A stretch of DNA of 5,409 nucleotides from PWQG01 sp051747985. GTDB taxonomy: Bacteria; Pseudomonadota; Gammaproteobacteria; Pseudomonadales; Pseudohongiellaceae. Positions 1 through 5,409 of the stretch are shown one piece after another (the stretch's first letter is position 1; every line of letters begins with the position of its first letter). The stretch spans positions 1 through 5,409 of the forward strand of contig JBNJGU010000194.1 in assembly GCA_051747985.1 (NCBI GenBank). The letters run 5' to 3'. Under the pieces are notes generated by a model. The model did no database searches. It worked only from the letters and a program-made list of their open reading frames with translations, and was not told where the DNA came from. Both the position numbers and the translations under genes were made by a program.

Positions 1-238
1 TATCGTTGAGATGCCCTTCAAACGCGGTTTCCAGTGCTGTCACCTCGGCATCGGCACTGCCGCCTCTTGCCGGGGTATAGGTCTCATGGGACATGAACAG
101 CAGTTTGCCGGCATAGTCCTGCTTTTTCAGGCCGGTGCGTTTTTCCACCTTGTTGATGAATTTGGTCATCTCTTTTGCCATATGGGACACATCGATGTTG
201 TAAGTGTGGTACGCGGAGTTGGCGATGTGGGGGTCAGG
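1..238 (-). CDS. Partial beta-ketoacyl-synthase-like (thiolase-fold) domain fragment, no start, runs off window
   Basis: This minus-strand frame is open from about 238 to the window edge, 79 codons, and lies in a different frame from the ABC gene it abuts. The translation includes NSAYHTYNIDVSHMAKEM, then FINKVEKRTGL, then LLFMSHETYTPARGGSADAE. I recall the SHETYTPARGGSA block from divergent ketosynthase domains of large polyketide/fatty-acid-synthase-like proteins, where HETYT occupies the place of the usual HGTGT active-site motif; that is memory, not a search. Such a domain would condense acyl chains in the cytoplasm. The N-terminal part with the catalytic cysteine is absent, and no start codon or ribosome binding site precedes the fragment. 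An internal ATG at 181 (MAKEM) is possible but would begin mid-domain. By hand count its GC is about 53%, lower than the neighbouring ABC gene. The protein character of the frame is clear; the family call is tentative. Confidence 0.42.
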
Positions 239-1236
239 CAGCTGGTGACCGCTCCCTGGCCCTGGCGGAACACGGCAATGTACATGGTCATCTGGCCGAT
301 GGTGATGGCCCCCGCCACCGCGGCCAATGCCACCCAGCCATAGGCCCCGTAGAAGGCCACACTGGCCACCAGGCCCAGCACATAGCCCCAGAAATTGCGG
401 CGCAGGACCAGATTGCGATCCTCGCGGTAGATATTGCGGAAGATGTCGACGTAGCGCTGCAGGAACAGCCTGCCCAGGCGCAGCAGTTTCACTTCCTTCA
501 CCCCATCCTCGCGGGTCAGCACCATTTCCAGGTAGATCTGCATGCGGCGCTCGGCGGATCGGCGGCGATAGTTGCGGAAGGCCTCTCCCGAATACTTCGC
601 CTCCGCGATGAAGGCCGGCACACCGGCCAGACCCAGGATCAGCACCGCCCAGGGCGAGAACTGGAACAGCAGCGCGCCATAACTGACCAGTGAAATGCCG
701 TCGCGACCCAGGTCGAAAGTCTTGATCACCAGGCTCAGCGGCCGGGTCGAGGCCTCCCGCCGGGCACGCACCAGCTTGTCGTAGTACTCCGAATCCTCGA
801 AATGCGCCAGCTCCAGGGTCAGCGCCTTCTCCAGGATCATGACATTGATACGGTTGCCAAGCAGGGCACGCAGAATGGTCTGGCAGACGGTGTTGACCTT
901 CTGCGCCCCGGTCAACAGCACCACCAGACCCGCTTCCCAGATGACGTAACGGATCACGTCATTCCGTGCTGCTGTCTGATCGGCCCCTTCCGACTGTATG
1001 GCCTCGACAACCGCGTCGACAATCAACTGGCCGACCCAGGCGATGGCCGCGGGCATCAGGCCGGCGACCAGGGTGGCGACAGCCATGGTCAGCGTCAGTC
1101 CACGGCTGGTGCCCCAGACGATCTGCACCGCCACCTTGCTGTAGCGGAATACCGCAAGGAAACGCGCGATCAGCCCGGTGACTCCGGGTCGGCTGTCGGC
1201 GGATTCGGTTCCGGAGGTGGATTCGGAGGCAGTCAA
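166..1236 (-). CDS. ABC exporter-type transporter, membrane domain only, truncated before the ATPase domain
   Basis: The frame encodes 356 residues, of which the first 332 (to about position 241) look like a genuine exporter-type ABC membrane domain. Hydrophobic helices lie near residues 46-76, 94-115, 174-192, 194-212, 282-303 and 304-322. A coupling-helix block, FEDSEYYDKLVRARR, sits at about 146-160. The segment after helix 6 (GQMTMYIAVFRQGQGAVTS) is where family members continue into a linker and a nucleotide-binding domain. Here the last 24 residues (CLTPTSPTP... onward) resemble nothing in the family and are an out-of-frame reading of the adjoining fragment, ending at a TGA. No Walker A, signature or Walker B motif is present, so it cannot work as a transporter alone; full-length relatives are about 600 aa. 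The start is taken as TTG at 1236, because an in-frame stop lies four codons upstream and no ATG or GTG occurs early. No good Shine-Dalgarno precedes it, so the start is uncertain. Substrate unknown. Confidence 0.75.
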   Translation of the reverse strand: MTASESTSGTESADSRPGVTGLIARFLAVFRYSKVAVQIVWGTSRGLTLTMAVATLVAGLMPAAIAWVGQLIVDAVVEAIQSEGADQTAARNDVIRYVIWEAGLVVLLTGAQKVNTVCQTILRALLGNRINVMILEKALTLELAHFEDSEYYDKLVRARREASTRPLSLVIKTFDLGRDGISLVSYGALLFQFSPWAVLILGLAGVPAFIAEAKYSGEAFRNYRRRSAERRMQIYLEMVLTREDGVKEVKLLRLGRLFLQRYVDIFRNIYREDRNLVLRRNFWGYVLGLVASVAFYGAYGWVALAAVAGAITIGQMTMYIAVFRQGQGAVTSCLTPTSPTPRTTLTTSMCPIWQKR

Positions 1237-1275
1237 AGTCAGAGGTCACAGACAGAGTGGAACAAGGAAGCCGGT

Positions 1276-1281
1276 ATTGTA
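1276..1281 (-). promoter_or_regulatory. Possible -10 element for the leftward ABC gene
   Basis: On the minus strand this reads TACAAT, five of six matches to the sigma70 -10 consensus, about 40 nt upstream of the TTG start. No convincing -35 hexamer lies 16-18 nt further upstream and there is no extended -10, so this is only a weak candidate. Confidence 0.22.
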
Positions 1282-1312
1282 CAGCAAAGCCATGACCGAT
1301 ACCGCGCGGGCA

Positions 1313-1342
1313 TTGACAGCCCCGCACCGGACAGGGTTTCAT
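1313..1342 (+). promoter_or_regulatory. Candidate sigma70 promoter for the peptidase operon
   Basis: A perfect TTGACA -35 hexamer at 1313-1318 is followed after 18 nt by TTTCAT at 1337-1342, four of six matches to the -10 consensus. Initiation would fall near 1349, giving a leader of about 38 nt before the ATG at 1387. It lies in the 150-nt divergent region between the ABC gene and the peptidase gene. No operator-like dyad was found beside it. Confidence 0.42.
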
Positions 1343-1374
1343 TCGGGCACCAACACCGGAAATTCCAGTACTAC

Positions 1375-1380
1375 GAGGAT
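1375..1380 (+). promoter_or_regulatory. Ribosome binding site that sets the peptidase start
   Basis: GAGGAT, containing the GAGG core, ends 6 nt before the first ATG of a tandem ATGATG at 1387. This favours 1387 (or 1390) over the long in-frame extension open back to 802, which would run antisense through the ABC gene and put a signal peptide in the middle of the protein. Confidence 0.65.
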
Positions 1381-1386
1381 CCACCC

Positions 1387-3831
1387 ATGATGGCGCAGAT
1401 GCGATGGCTGCCGACGATACTCCTGACCCTGACGGCACTGACGGTGCAGGCCAGTCCCGTCGAGCAGACCAAGGGCGACTTCCAGGACAAATTCCGACAA
1501 CTGGACGAGGCACTGCCCACGCCCAACGTCTACCGCAATGCCGCCGGCCAGCCGGGGCATGAGTACTGGCAACAACAGGTGGACTACAGCATTGAGGCCC
1601 ACCTGGACGAGGAGGCACGACGACTGACCGCGACCCAGGAGGTCGACTACCACAACAACTCCCCGGACACGCTGACCTACCTGTGGTTGTATCTGGACCA
1701 GAACATCTTCCGCAGCGACTCCATGAACGAGCTGGCCACGGATTTCGGCGGCGCTGGCCGGCGCGGGCCCCCGGTGCAGGCCGGTGGCGCCGACACCCCG
1801 GCGCGGCTCAGCATGAGCGAACTGCGCCGGCAGCAGTTCATGGAGGACAATGAGCTCGGCTTCGAGATCCAGGCCGTTCAGACGGCCAACGGCGATGCCC
1901 TGCCGTTCACCATCGTCGGCACGCTGATGCGGGTGGACCTTCCGGAACCTCTGGAGCCCGGCAAAAGAACCCGTTTCCAGATCGACTTCGCCTACAACAT
2001 CGTCGAGGAAGATGCAGTCTCCGCACGCAGCGGTTACGAGCATTTCCCGGACGATGAGCGCGAGGGCGGTAACGATCTCTTCCTGATCGCCCAGTGGTTC
2101 CCACGCCTGGTCGCCTACACCGACTATGAAGGCTGGACCAACAAGGAGTTTCTGGGTCGCGGCGAGTTCACACTGGAGTTCGGTGATTACGATGTCGCCA
2201 TCGACGTGCCGGCCGACCATATCGTTTCCTCCACCGGCACCCTGCAGAATCCGGACGAGACCCTGACCGCAGAACAACGCAGCCGGCTACGGGAGGCCGA
2301 GGATGCCGAGCGCCCCGTGTACATCGTCACTCCCGAGGAAGCCCTGGAGAACGAGCGCGAGGGCACGGACGAAAGAAAGACCTGGCGCTTTCAGGCCGAC
2401 AACGTCCGGGACTTTTCCTGGGCCTCGTCCCGCAAGTTCATCTGGGATGCCAAGGGACACCACCAGCCGGGCGCCGAGCACGAACTGGTCATGGCCATGT
2501 CCTTCTTCCCGAAGGAAGGCGACCCCCTCTGGTCCGAGTATTCCACCGAAACCGTGATCCACACCATGGAAGTCTACTCCCGGTTCTCTTTCGACTACCC
2601 GTACCCGGTGGCCCAGTCCGTGAACGGTCCCGTGGGCGGCATGGAATACCCAATGATCACGTTCAACGGGCCGCGTACCACATTACAGGACGACGGCGAG
2701 CGGACCTACTCACTGGCCGAGAAGCGATTCCTGATCGGCGTGGTCATCCACGAGATCGGCCACATCTACTTCCCGATGACGGTCAACACCGACGAGCGGC
2801 AGTGGACCTGGATGGACGAAGGCATCAACAGCTTCCTGGATGCCCTGGCCGGGCGCGAGTGGGACCCGGACATTCCCTGGGGTAACGAGCCGCGCGACAT
2901 CGTCGGCTACATGGTCTCGCAGGATCAGCAGCCGATCATGACCCAGTCGGACAGCATCACGCGGATCGGCCCCAACGCCTACAGCAAACCGGCCACCGCG
3001 CTGAATATCCTTCGCGAGACCATCATGGGCCGGGAACTGTTCGACTTCGCGTTCCGTGAGTTCGCGCAGCGCTGGAAATTCAAGCGACCCACCCCGTCCG
3101 ATTTCTTCCGCACCATGGAGGAAGCCTCCGGAGTCGACCTGGACTGGTTCTGGCGCGGCTGGTTCTATACCACCGACCATGTCGACATTTCCCTGGACCG
3201 CATCTACGCCATGCGTCTGGACACCGAGGACCCGGACATCGATTACCAACGCATGCGCGAGCGGGAAGAGGACAAACCGTCGATTTCCGTCATGCACAAC
3301 GAGGAGGAAGGCATCGTGCCCTGGGTGGAACGCAACCCGGATGTGCGCGACTTCTACGACGAGAACGACCAGTTTACCGTCACCAACGAACAGCGCAACG
3401 AGTACCGTGACTTCCTTGATGGCCTGGAGGACTGGGAGCGGCAGGCCTTCGAACGCGCCGTGGAGGAGGACCGCAACTACTATGTGCTGGAGTTCAGCAA
3501 CATCGGCGGCCTGGTCATGCCCATCATCCTGCAACTCCACTATGTCGACGGCTCCACCGAGGACATGTACATTCCGGCGGAGATCTGGCGTCGCGACAGC
3601 CGCCAGGTCCGCAAGCTGATCGTCAGCGAGAAGGAACTGGAATCCGTGATCATGGATCCCTACGAGGAAACGGCGGATGCGGACACCGGCAACAACCACT
3701 ATCCGCGTCAGCTGATTCCCTCCCGCATCGAGGCGTACAAGGCGCGAGGCGGCACCAGCCTGGTGGGCCGCGACATCATGCAGGAGATCAAGACCGAGCT
3801 GAAAACGTCCGATGACGGAGACGGAGAGTGA
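1387..3831 (+). CDS. Secreted M1-family zinc metallopeptidase (aminopeptidase-like)
   Basis: The 814-residue product starts with a Sec-type signal peptide (Arg6, hydrophobic core about 8-20, likely cleavage after VQA at 22/23). There is no lipobox cysteine and no later membrane helix, so it should be a soluble periplasmic or secreted enzyme. An N-terminal beta domain begins near residue 59 (YWQQQVDYSIEAHLDE). The gluzincin centre is complete: exopeptidase-type motif GGMEYP at 417-422, zinc ligands in HEIGH at 455-459, and the third ligand Glu478 in WMDEG, exactly 18 residues after the second histidine. Tyr532 in NAYSKPATAL is a good candidate for the transition-state tyrosine. WFWRGWFYTT (587-596) closes the catalytic helical region and a beta-rich C-terminal domain follows. 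The family removes N-terminal residues from peptides with Zn2+; the substrate here is unknown. The length suits periplasmic bacterial M1 members, which often lack the long HEAT-like tail of PepN. It heads a cluster with the next two genes, with a 4-nt overlap to the first. Residues 611-697 are strikingly acidic. Confidence 0.92.
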   Translation: MMAQMRWLPTILLTLTALTVQASPVEQTKGDFQDKFRQLDEALPTPNVYRNAAGQPGHEYWQQQVDYSIEAHLDEEARRLTATQEVDYHNNSPDTLTYLWLYLDQNIFRSDSMNELATDFGGAGRRGPPVQAGGADTPARLSMSELRRQQFMEDNELGFEIQAVQTANGDALPFTIVGTLMRVDLPEPLEPGKRTRFQIDFAYNIVEEDAVSARSGYEHFPDDEREGGNDLFLIAQWFPRLVAYTDYEGWTNKEFLGRGEFTLEFGDYDVAIDVPADHIVSSTGTLQNPDETLTAEQRSRLREAEDAERPVYIVTPEEALENEREGTDERKTWRFQADNVRDFSWASSRKFIWDAKGHHQPGAEHELVMAMSFFPKEGDPLWSEYSTETVIHTMEVYSRFSFDYPYPVAQSVNGPVGGMEYPMITFNGPRTTLQDDGERTYSLAEKRFLIGVVIHEIGHIYFPMTVNTDERQWTWMDEGINSFLDALAGREWDPDIPWGNEPRDIVGYMVSQDQQPIMTQSDSITRIGPNAYSKPATALNILRETIMGRELFDFAFREFAQRWKFKRPTPSDFFRTMEEASGVDLDWFWRGWFYTTDHVDISLDRIYAMRLDTEDPDIDYQRMREREEDKPSISVMHNEEEGIVPWVERNPDVRDFYDENDQFTVTNEQRNEYRDFLDGLEDWERQAFERAVEEDRNYYVLEFSNIGGLVMPIILQLHYVDGSTEDMYIPAEIWRRDSRQVRKLIVSEKELESVIMDPYEETADADTGNNHYPRQLIPSRIEAYKARGGTSLVGRDIMQEIKTELKTSDDGDGE

Positions 3832-4364
3832 GCGCCGTGCTGACTGTCGAGCGAGCCGGACGATCGCTATCCATGACCACCGTGCTGGTGCTGTTGCTGA
3901 TGGTCCCGTTTGCCATGCCACAGGCCCATCAACAGAAAGCGGCCCTGACGCAGATCCAGTACAACGAGCGCAGCGGCATGCTCGAGATCATGCACCGCTT
4001 CTATCTGCATGACGCGGAGCACGCGGTACGCCGCCTGCTCGATCCGGAGGCCGACATCATCCATGACGACAGGAGTCGCCGACAGTTTGCTGAATACGTG
4101 ACGCAGCGCTTCGCCCTGTACCGTGGCAACGGTTCGGCTCTGCCTCTGTCGCTGGTCGGGCAGGAGCTCGACGGCCAGTTCTTCTGGGTCTATCAGGAGC
4201 TGGCCGTCGACACCCCGCCGAAGACCGTGACCGCCCGGCATGATGCCCTGCGCGACCTGTGGTCCGACCAGACCAATACGGTGAACATCCACCTGGACGG
4301 CTCGATCCAGACACTGACGTTCAGCGGGAATGACCGACGCCTGACAACGGGTCCCTCTCAATAA
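3828..4364 (+). CDS. DUF6702 family protein, small exported protein coupled to the M1 peptidase
   Basis: This 178-residue protein starts at a GTG whose GTGA overlaps the peptidase stop codon by 4 nt. A GGAG at 3817-3820, 7 nt upstream, supports that start and suggests translational coupling. An in-frame ATG at 3873 has no Shine-Dalgarno. The N-terminus has arginines (9, 12), a hydrophobic stretch at about 17-28 and a likely signal-peptidase site after Ala33, so the mature protein would begin with His34 in the periplasm. The mature start (HQQKAALTQIQYNERSGMLE, then HRFYLHDAEH at 56-65) matches my memory of DUF6702, whose members begin with exported His-containing strands and often sit beside M1 peptidases. 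No catalytic motif is recognisable. His56, His61 and His65 with the N-terminal His could bind a metal, but this is inference. The gene position suggests a partner or accessory of the peptidase. The molecular function is unknown. Confidence 0.82.
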   Translation: MSAVLTVERAGRSLSMTTVLVLLLMVPFAMPQAHQQKAALTQIQYNERSGMLEIMHRFYLHDAEHAVRRLLDPEADIIHDDRSRRQFAEYVTQRFALYRGNGSALPLSLVGQELDGQFFWVYQELAVDTPPKTVTARHDALRDLWSDQTNTVNIHLDGSIQTLTFSGNDRRLTTGPSQ

Positions 4365-4370
4365 GAGTCC

Positions 4371-4375
4371 GGGAG
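4371..4375 (+). promoter_or_regulatory. Ribosome binding site of the sulfurtransferase gene
   Basis: GGGAG lies 8 nt before the ATG at 4384, in the 19-nt gap after the DUF6702 stop. It confirms the start and leaves no room for a separate promoter in the gap, supporting co-transcription. Confidence 0.7.
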
Positions 4376-4383
4376 AACGAGAC

Positions 4384-5220
4384 ATGACACAGCTGATTTC
4401 GGCACCGACGCTGGCCAGCCTGCTCCCCGACCCGGGGCTATTGCTGTTCGACACGCGCGCCAGCCTGCAGGACAGTGAACAGGGTCGTCGCGCCTATGCG
4501 GAGAGCCACATCCCCGGAGCCCTGTTCCTGGACCTGGAAGAGGATCTGTCCGGACCCATCATTCCGGGAGAGACGGGACGCCACCCGCTTCCCGACCCCG
4601 ACGTCCTGGAAGCCCGCCTGCGCGGACTGGGACTGCGGCAACAGGACAGGGTCGTGGTCTACGACGACGGCCCCGGCTTCTTCGCCGCCCGCCTGTGGTG
4701 GTTGCTACGCTGGATGGGCATGGAACGTGTCCAGGTGCTGGACGGCGGTTTCCAGGCCTGGACCCTGGAGGCATTGCCGCTCAGCGATCGCCACCGGCCC
4801 CGTGAATGGCCCGGTGATTTTTGCGCCACCCTTGCGCACGATCGCACGATAACCGCCGACGAGGTCATGCAGCACCTGGACTCCGGTCGGCTCGATCTCA
4901 TCGACGCCCGCGCCCCGGAGCGCTACCGGGGAGAGCAGGAACCCATCGACCCGGTAGCCGGTCACATCCCGGGCGCCCATTGCCTGCCCTGCGCCGGCAA
5001 CCTGGATGAAAAGGGCCGTTTCCTGCCCCGTGATCAGCTGCGCCAGCGTTTCCATGAACTGCCATCACAGGACGACCTGGTCAGCTACTGCGGTTCCGGC
5101 GTGACGGCCTGCCACAATATTCTGGCGGCCGTGGAGGCGGGATTGCGGGAGCCGAGGCTTTATCCGGGGTCCTGGAGCGAGTGGATCACCAACCCGGACC
5201 GCCCGGTCAGCACTTCGTAG
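4384..5220 (+). CDS. Two-domain sulfurtransferase, 3-mercaptopyruvate sulfurtransferase class
   Basis: The 278-residue protein is a tandem rhodanese. The N-terminal domain (about 8-135) contains FDTRASLQD, ESHIPGALFLDLE, then VVVYDDGPGFFAARLWWLLRWMG, where the cysteine position of an active site is acidic, so this domain is the usual inactive one. The C-terminal domain (about 157-275) holds ARAPERYRGEQEPIDPVAGHIPGA, with Arg182 a likely substrate-binding residue, and the catalytic loop CGSGVT with Cys236. CGSGVT is typical of 3-mercaptopyruvate sulfurtransferases, whereas thiosulfate-preferring rhodaneses usually carry CRKGVT. The ending GSWSEWITNPDRPV is also characteristic. The enzyme moves sulfane sulfur from its donor, through a Cys236 persulfide, to acceptors such as thiols or cyanide. 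No signal peptide is visible, so it should be cytoplasmic, unlike the two genes before it. It probably shares their transcript, but a functional link is not evident. The family is certain; donor preference is inferred from the loop. Length is normal. Confidence 0.93.
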   Translation: MTQLISAPTLASLLPDPGLLLFDTRASLQDSEQGRRAYAESHIPGALFLDLEEDLSGPIIPGETGRHPLPDPDVLEARLRGLGLRQQDRVVVYDDGPGFFAARLWWLLRWMGMERVQVLDGGFQAWTLEALPLSDRHRPREWPGDFCATLAHDRTITADEVMQHLDSGRLDLIDARAPERYRGEQEPIDPVAGHIPGAHCLPCAGNLDEKGRFLPRDQLRQRFHELPSQDDLVSYCGSGVTACHNILAAVEAGLREPRLYPGSWSEWITNPDRPVSTS

Positions 5221-5297
5221 TCCGGAGAAACCGGTTCCAGCGCGGGGCAGGCAGTCCCGTCAGAAGACGCCCGTGAACCCATCCCTGGGGGGCTCGG

Positions 5298-5319
5298 CGC
5301 GCGCCTTCCCTGGCGCGCG
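5298..5319 (+). repeat. Perfect 8-bp GC-only inverted repeat downstream of the operon
   Basis: CGCGCGCC at 5298-5305 pairs perfectly with GGCGCGCG at 5312-5319 across a 6-nt loop. No T tract follows, so on its own it is not a standard intrinsic terminator. It may stabilise the 3' end of the transcript or help the next hairpin. Confidence 0.5.
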
Positions 5320-5331
5320 ACGCTTCTGCGC

Positions 5332-5361
5332 GGCCCTGTCACTCCGGGGCCTTCTTCTTCC
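5332..5361 (+). terminator. Likely rho-independent terminator of the peptidase-DUF6702-sulfurtransferase operon
   Basis: Positions 5332-5338 (GGCCCTG) pair with 5345-5351 (CGGGGCC), seven pairs including one U-G, around a 6-nt loop. TTCTTCTTCC follows directly. The T run is interrupted by C, so efficiency may be moderate. Its place 111 nt after the sulfurtransferase stop, just after another GC hairpin, fits the end of the operon. Confidence 0.5.
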
Positions 5362-5393
5362 TGACCTCAGTGGTATTTCCCGTCCACCATCCC

Positions 5394-5401
5394 AAGAGGA
5401 G
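5394..5401 (+). promoter_or_regulatory. Ribosome-binding-site-like sequence at the window edge
   Basis: AAGAGGAG is a strong anti-Shine-Dalgarno match with 8 nt left before the window ends. It suggests a rightward gene begins at or just past 5409. No start codon is visible inside the window. Confidence 0.35.
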
Positions 5402-5409
5402 ATTCCCGG

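Noticed and set aside
166..240. Last 24 residues of the ABC open frame as a natural C-terminus
   Set aside because: The residues are Pro/Thr-rich nonsense unlike any ABC linker, and the same bases read in another frame give sensible protein that continues to the window edge.
802..1386. In-frame upstream extension of the peptidase by 195 codons
   Set aside because: It runs antisense through the ABC gene, is low-complexity in composition (Gln, Asp, Gly-rich), and would bury a clear signal peptide preceded by a good ribosome binding site at 1375-1380.
1339..2277. Minus-strand open frame of 312 codons opposite the peptidase N-terminus
   Set aside because: Shadow of the same gene, with no domain, no convincing start signal, and overlap with both the promoter region and the signal peptide.
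2710..3921. Long minus-strand open frame of 403 codons opposite the peptidase
   Set aside because: It mirrors the codon positions of a well-supported M1 gene with high third-position GC, a typical shadow. Its translation is rich in Val, Ala, His and Asp with no recognisable motif.
3867..4454. Minus-strand open frame of 195 codons over the DUF6702 gene
   Set aside because: It lies opposite two genes with clear starts, ribosome binding sites and family signatures. Its translation shows no family features.
5222..5234. Small CCGG-AGAAA-CCGG dyad right after the sulfurtransferase stop
   Set aside because: Only a 4-bp stem with no T tract, too short to call as a terminator or operator.
1..5409. 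Search for CRISPR arrays, tRNA genes, insertion-sequence ends and phage or defence genes
   Set aside because: No regularly spaced repeats, no tRNA-like TTC-containing arm pattern, no paired terminal repeats and no transposase, integrase or nuclease motifs were seen; the DNA is almost fully explained by the genes listed.

Overview
The window is GC-rich (about 60% by eye) and tightly packed with genes. It looks like a high-GC proteobacterium, probably a gammaproteobacterium. The gene families and the acidic character of the secreted peptidase fit a marine or halophilic lineage, but nothing here fixes the taxon.

Left end (1-1236, minus strand): a gene starting at 1236 encodes the complete six-helix membrane domain of an exporter-type ABC protein. 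It breaks off at about 241, before any ATPase domain. From about 238 down to the window edge the same strand carries, in a different frame, an open coding stretch that does not look like an ABC protein. It resembles the C-terminal part of an unusual beta-ketoacyl-synthase-like (thiolase-fold) domain. Two unrelated gene fragments are therefore joined head to tail near 240, by a real rearrangement or an assembly chimera.

Middle (1237-1386): a divergent intergenic region with a plausible sigma70 promoter for the rightward genes and a weaker -10 candidate for the leftward gene.

Right part (1387-5220, plus strand): a three-gene operon-like cluster. (1) A secreted M1-family zinc metallopeptidase of 814 aa with HEXXH-18-E and GGMEYP motifs. 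(2) A DUF6702-type small exported protein of 178 aa whose GTG start overlaps the peptidase stop by 4 nt. (3) A two-domain sulfurtransferase of the 3-mercaptopyruvate sulfurtransferase class, 278 aa, with active-site CGSGVT, 19 nt downstream. The first two are probably translationally coupled and act together in the periplasm. The sulfurtransferase looks cytoplasmic and may simply be co-transcribed.

Right end (5221-5409): no gene. It holds two GC-rich hairpins, the second followed by a T-rich run (likely terminator), and a strong ribosome-binding-site-like sequence just before the window edge, which suggests another rightward gene starts at or just beyond 5409.

No RNA genes, CRISPR arrays, insertion sequences or clear integrase signals were seen. 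The operon is recognisable biology. The unusual items are the fused fragments at the left end and the uncharacterised DUF6702 partner with its predicted N-terminal histidine.
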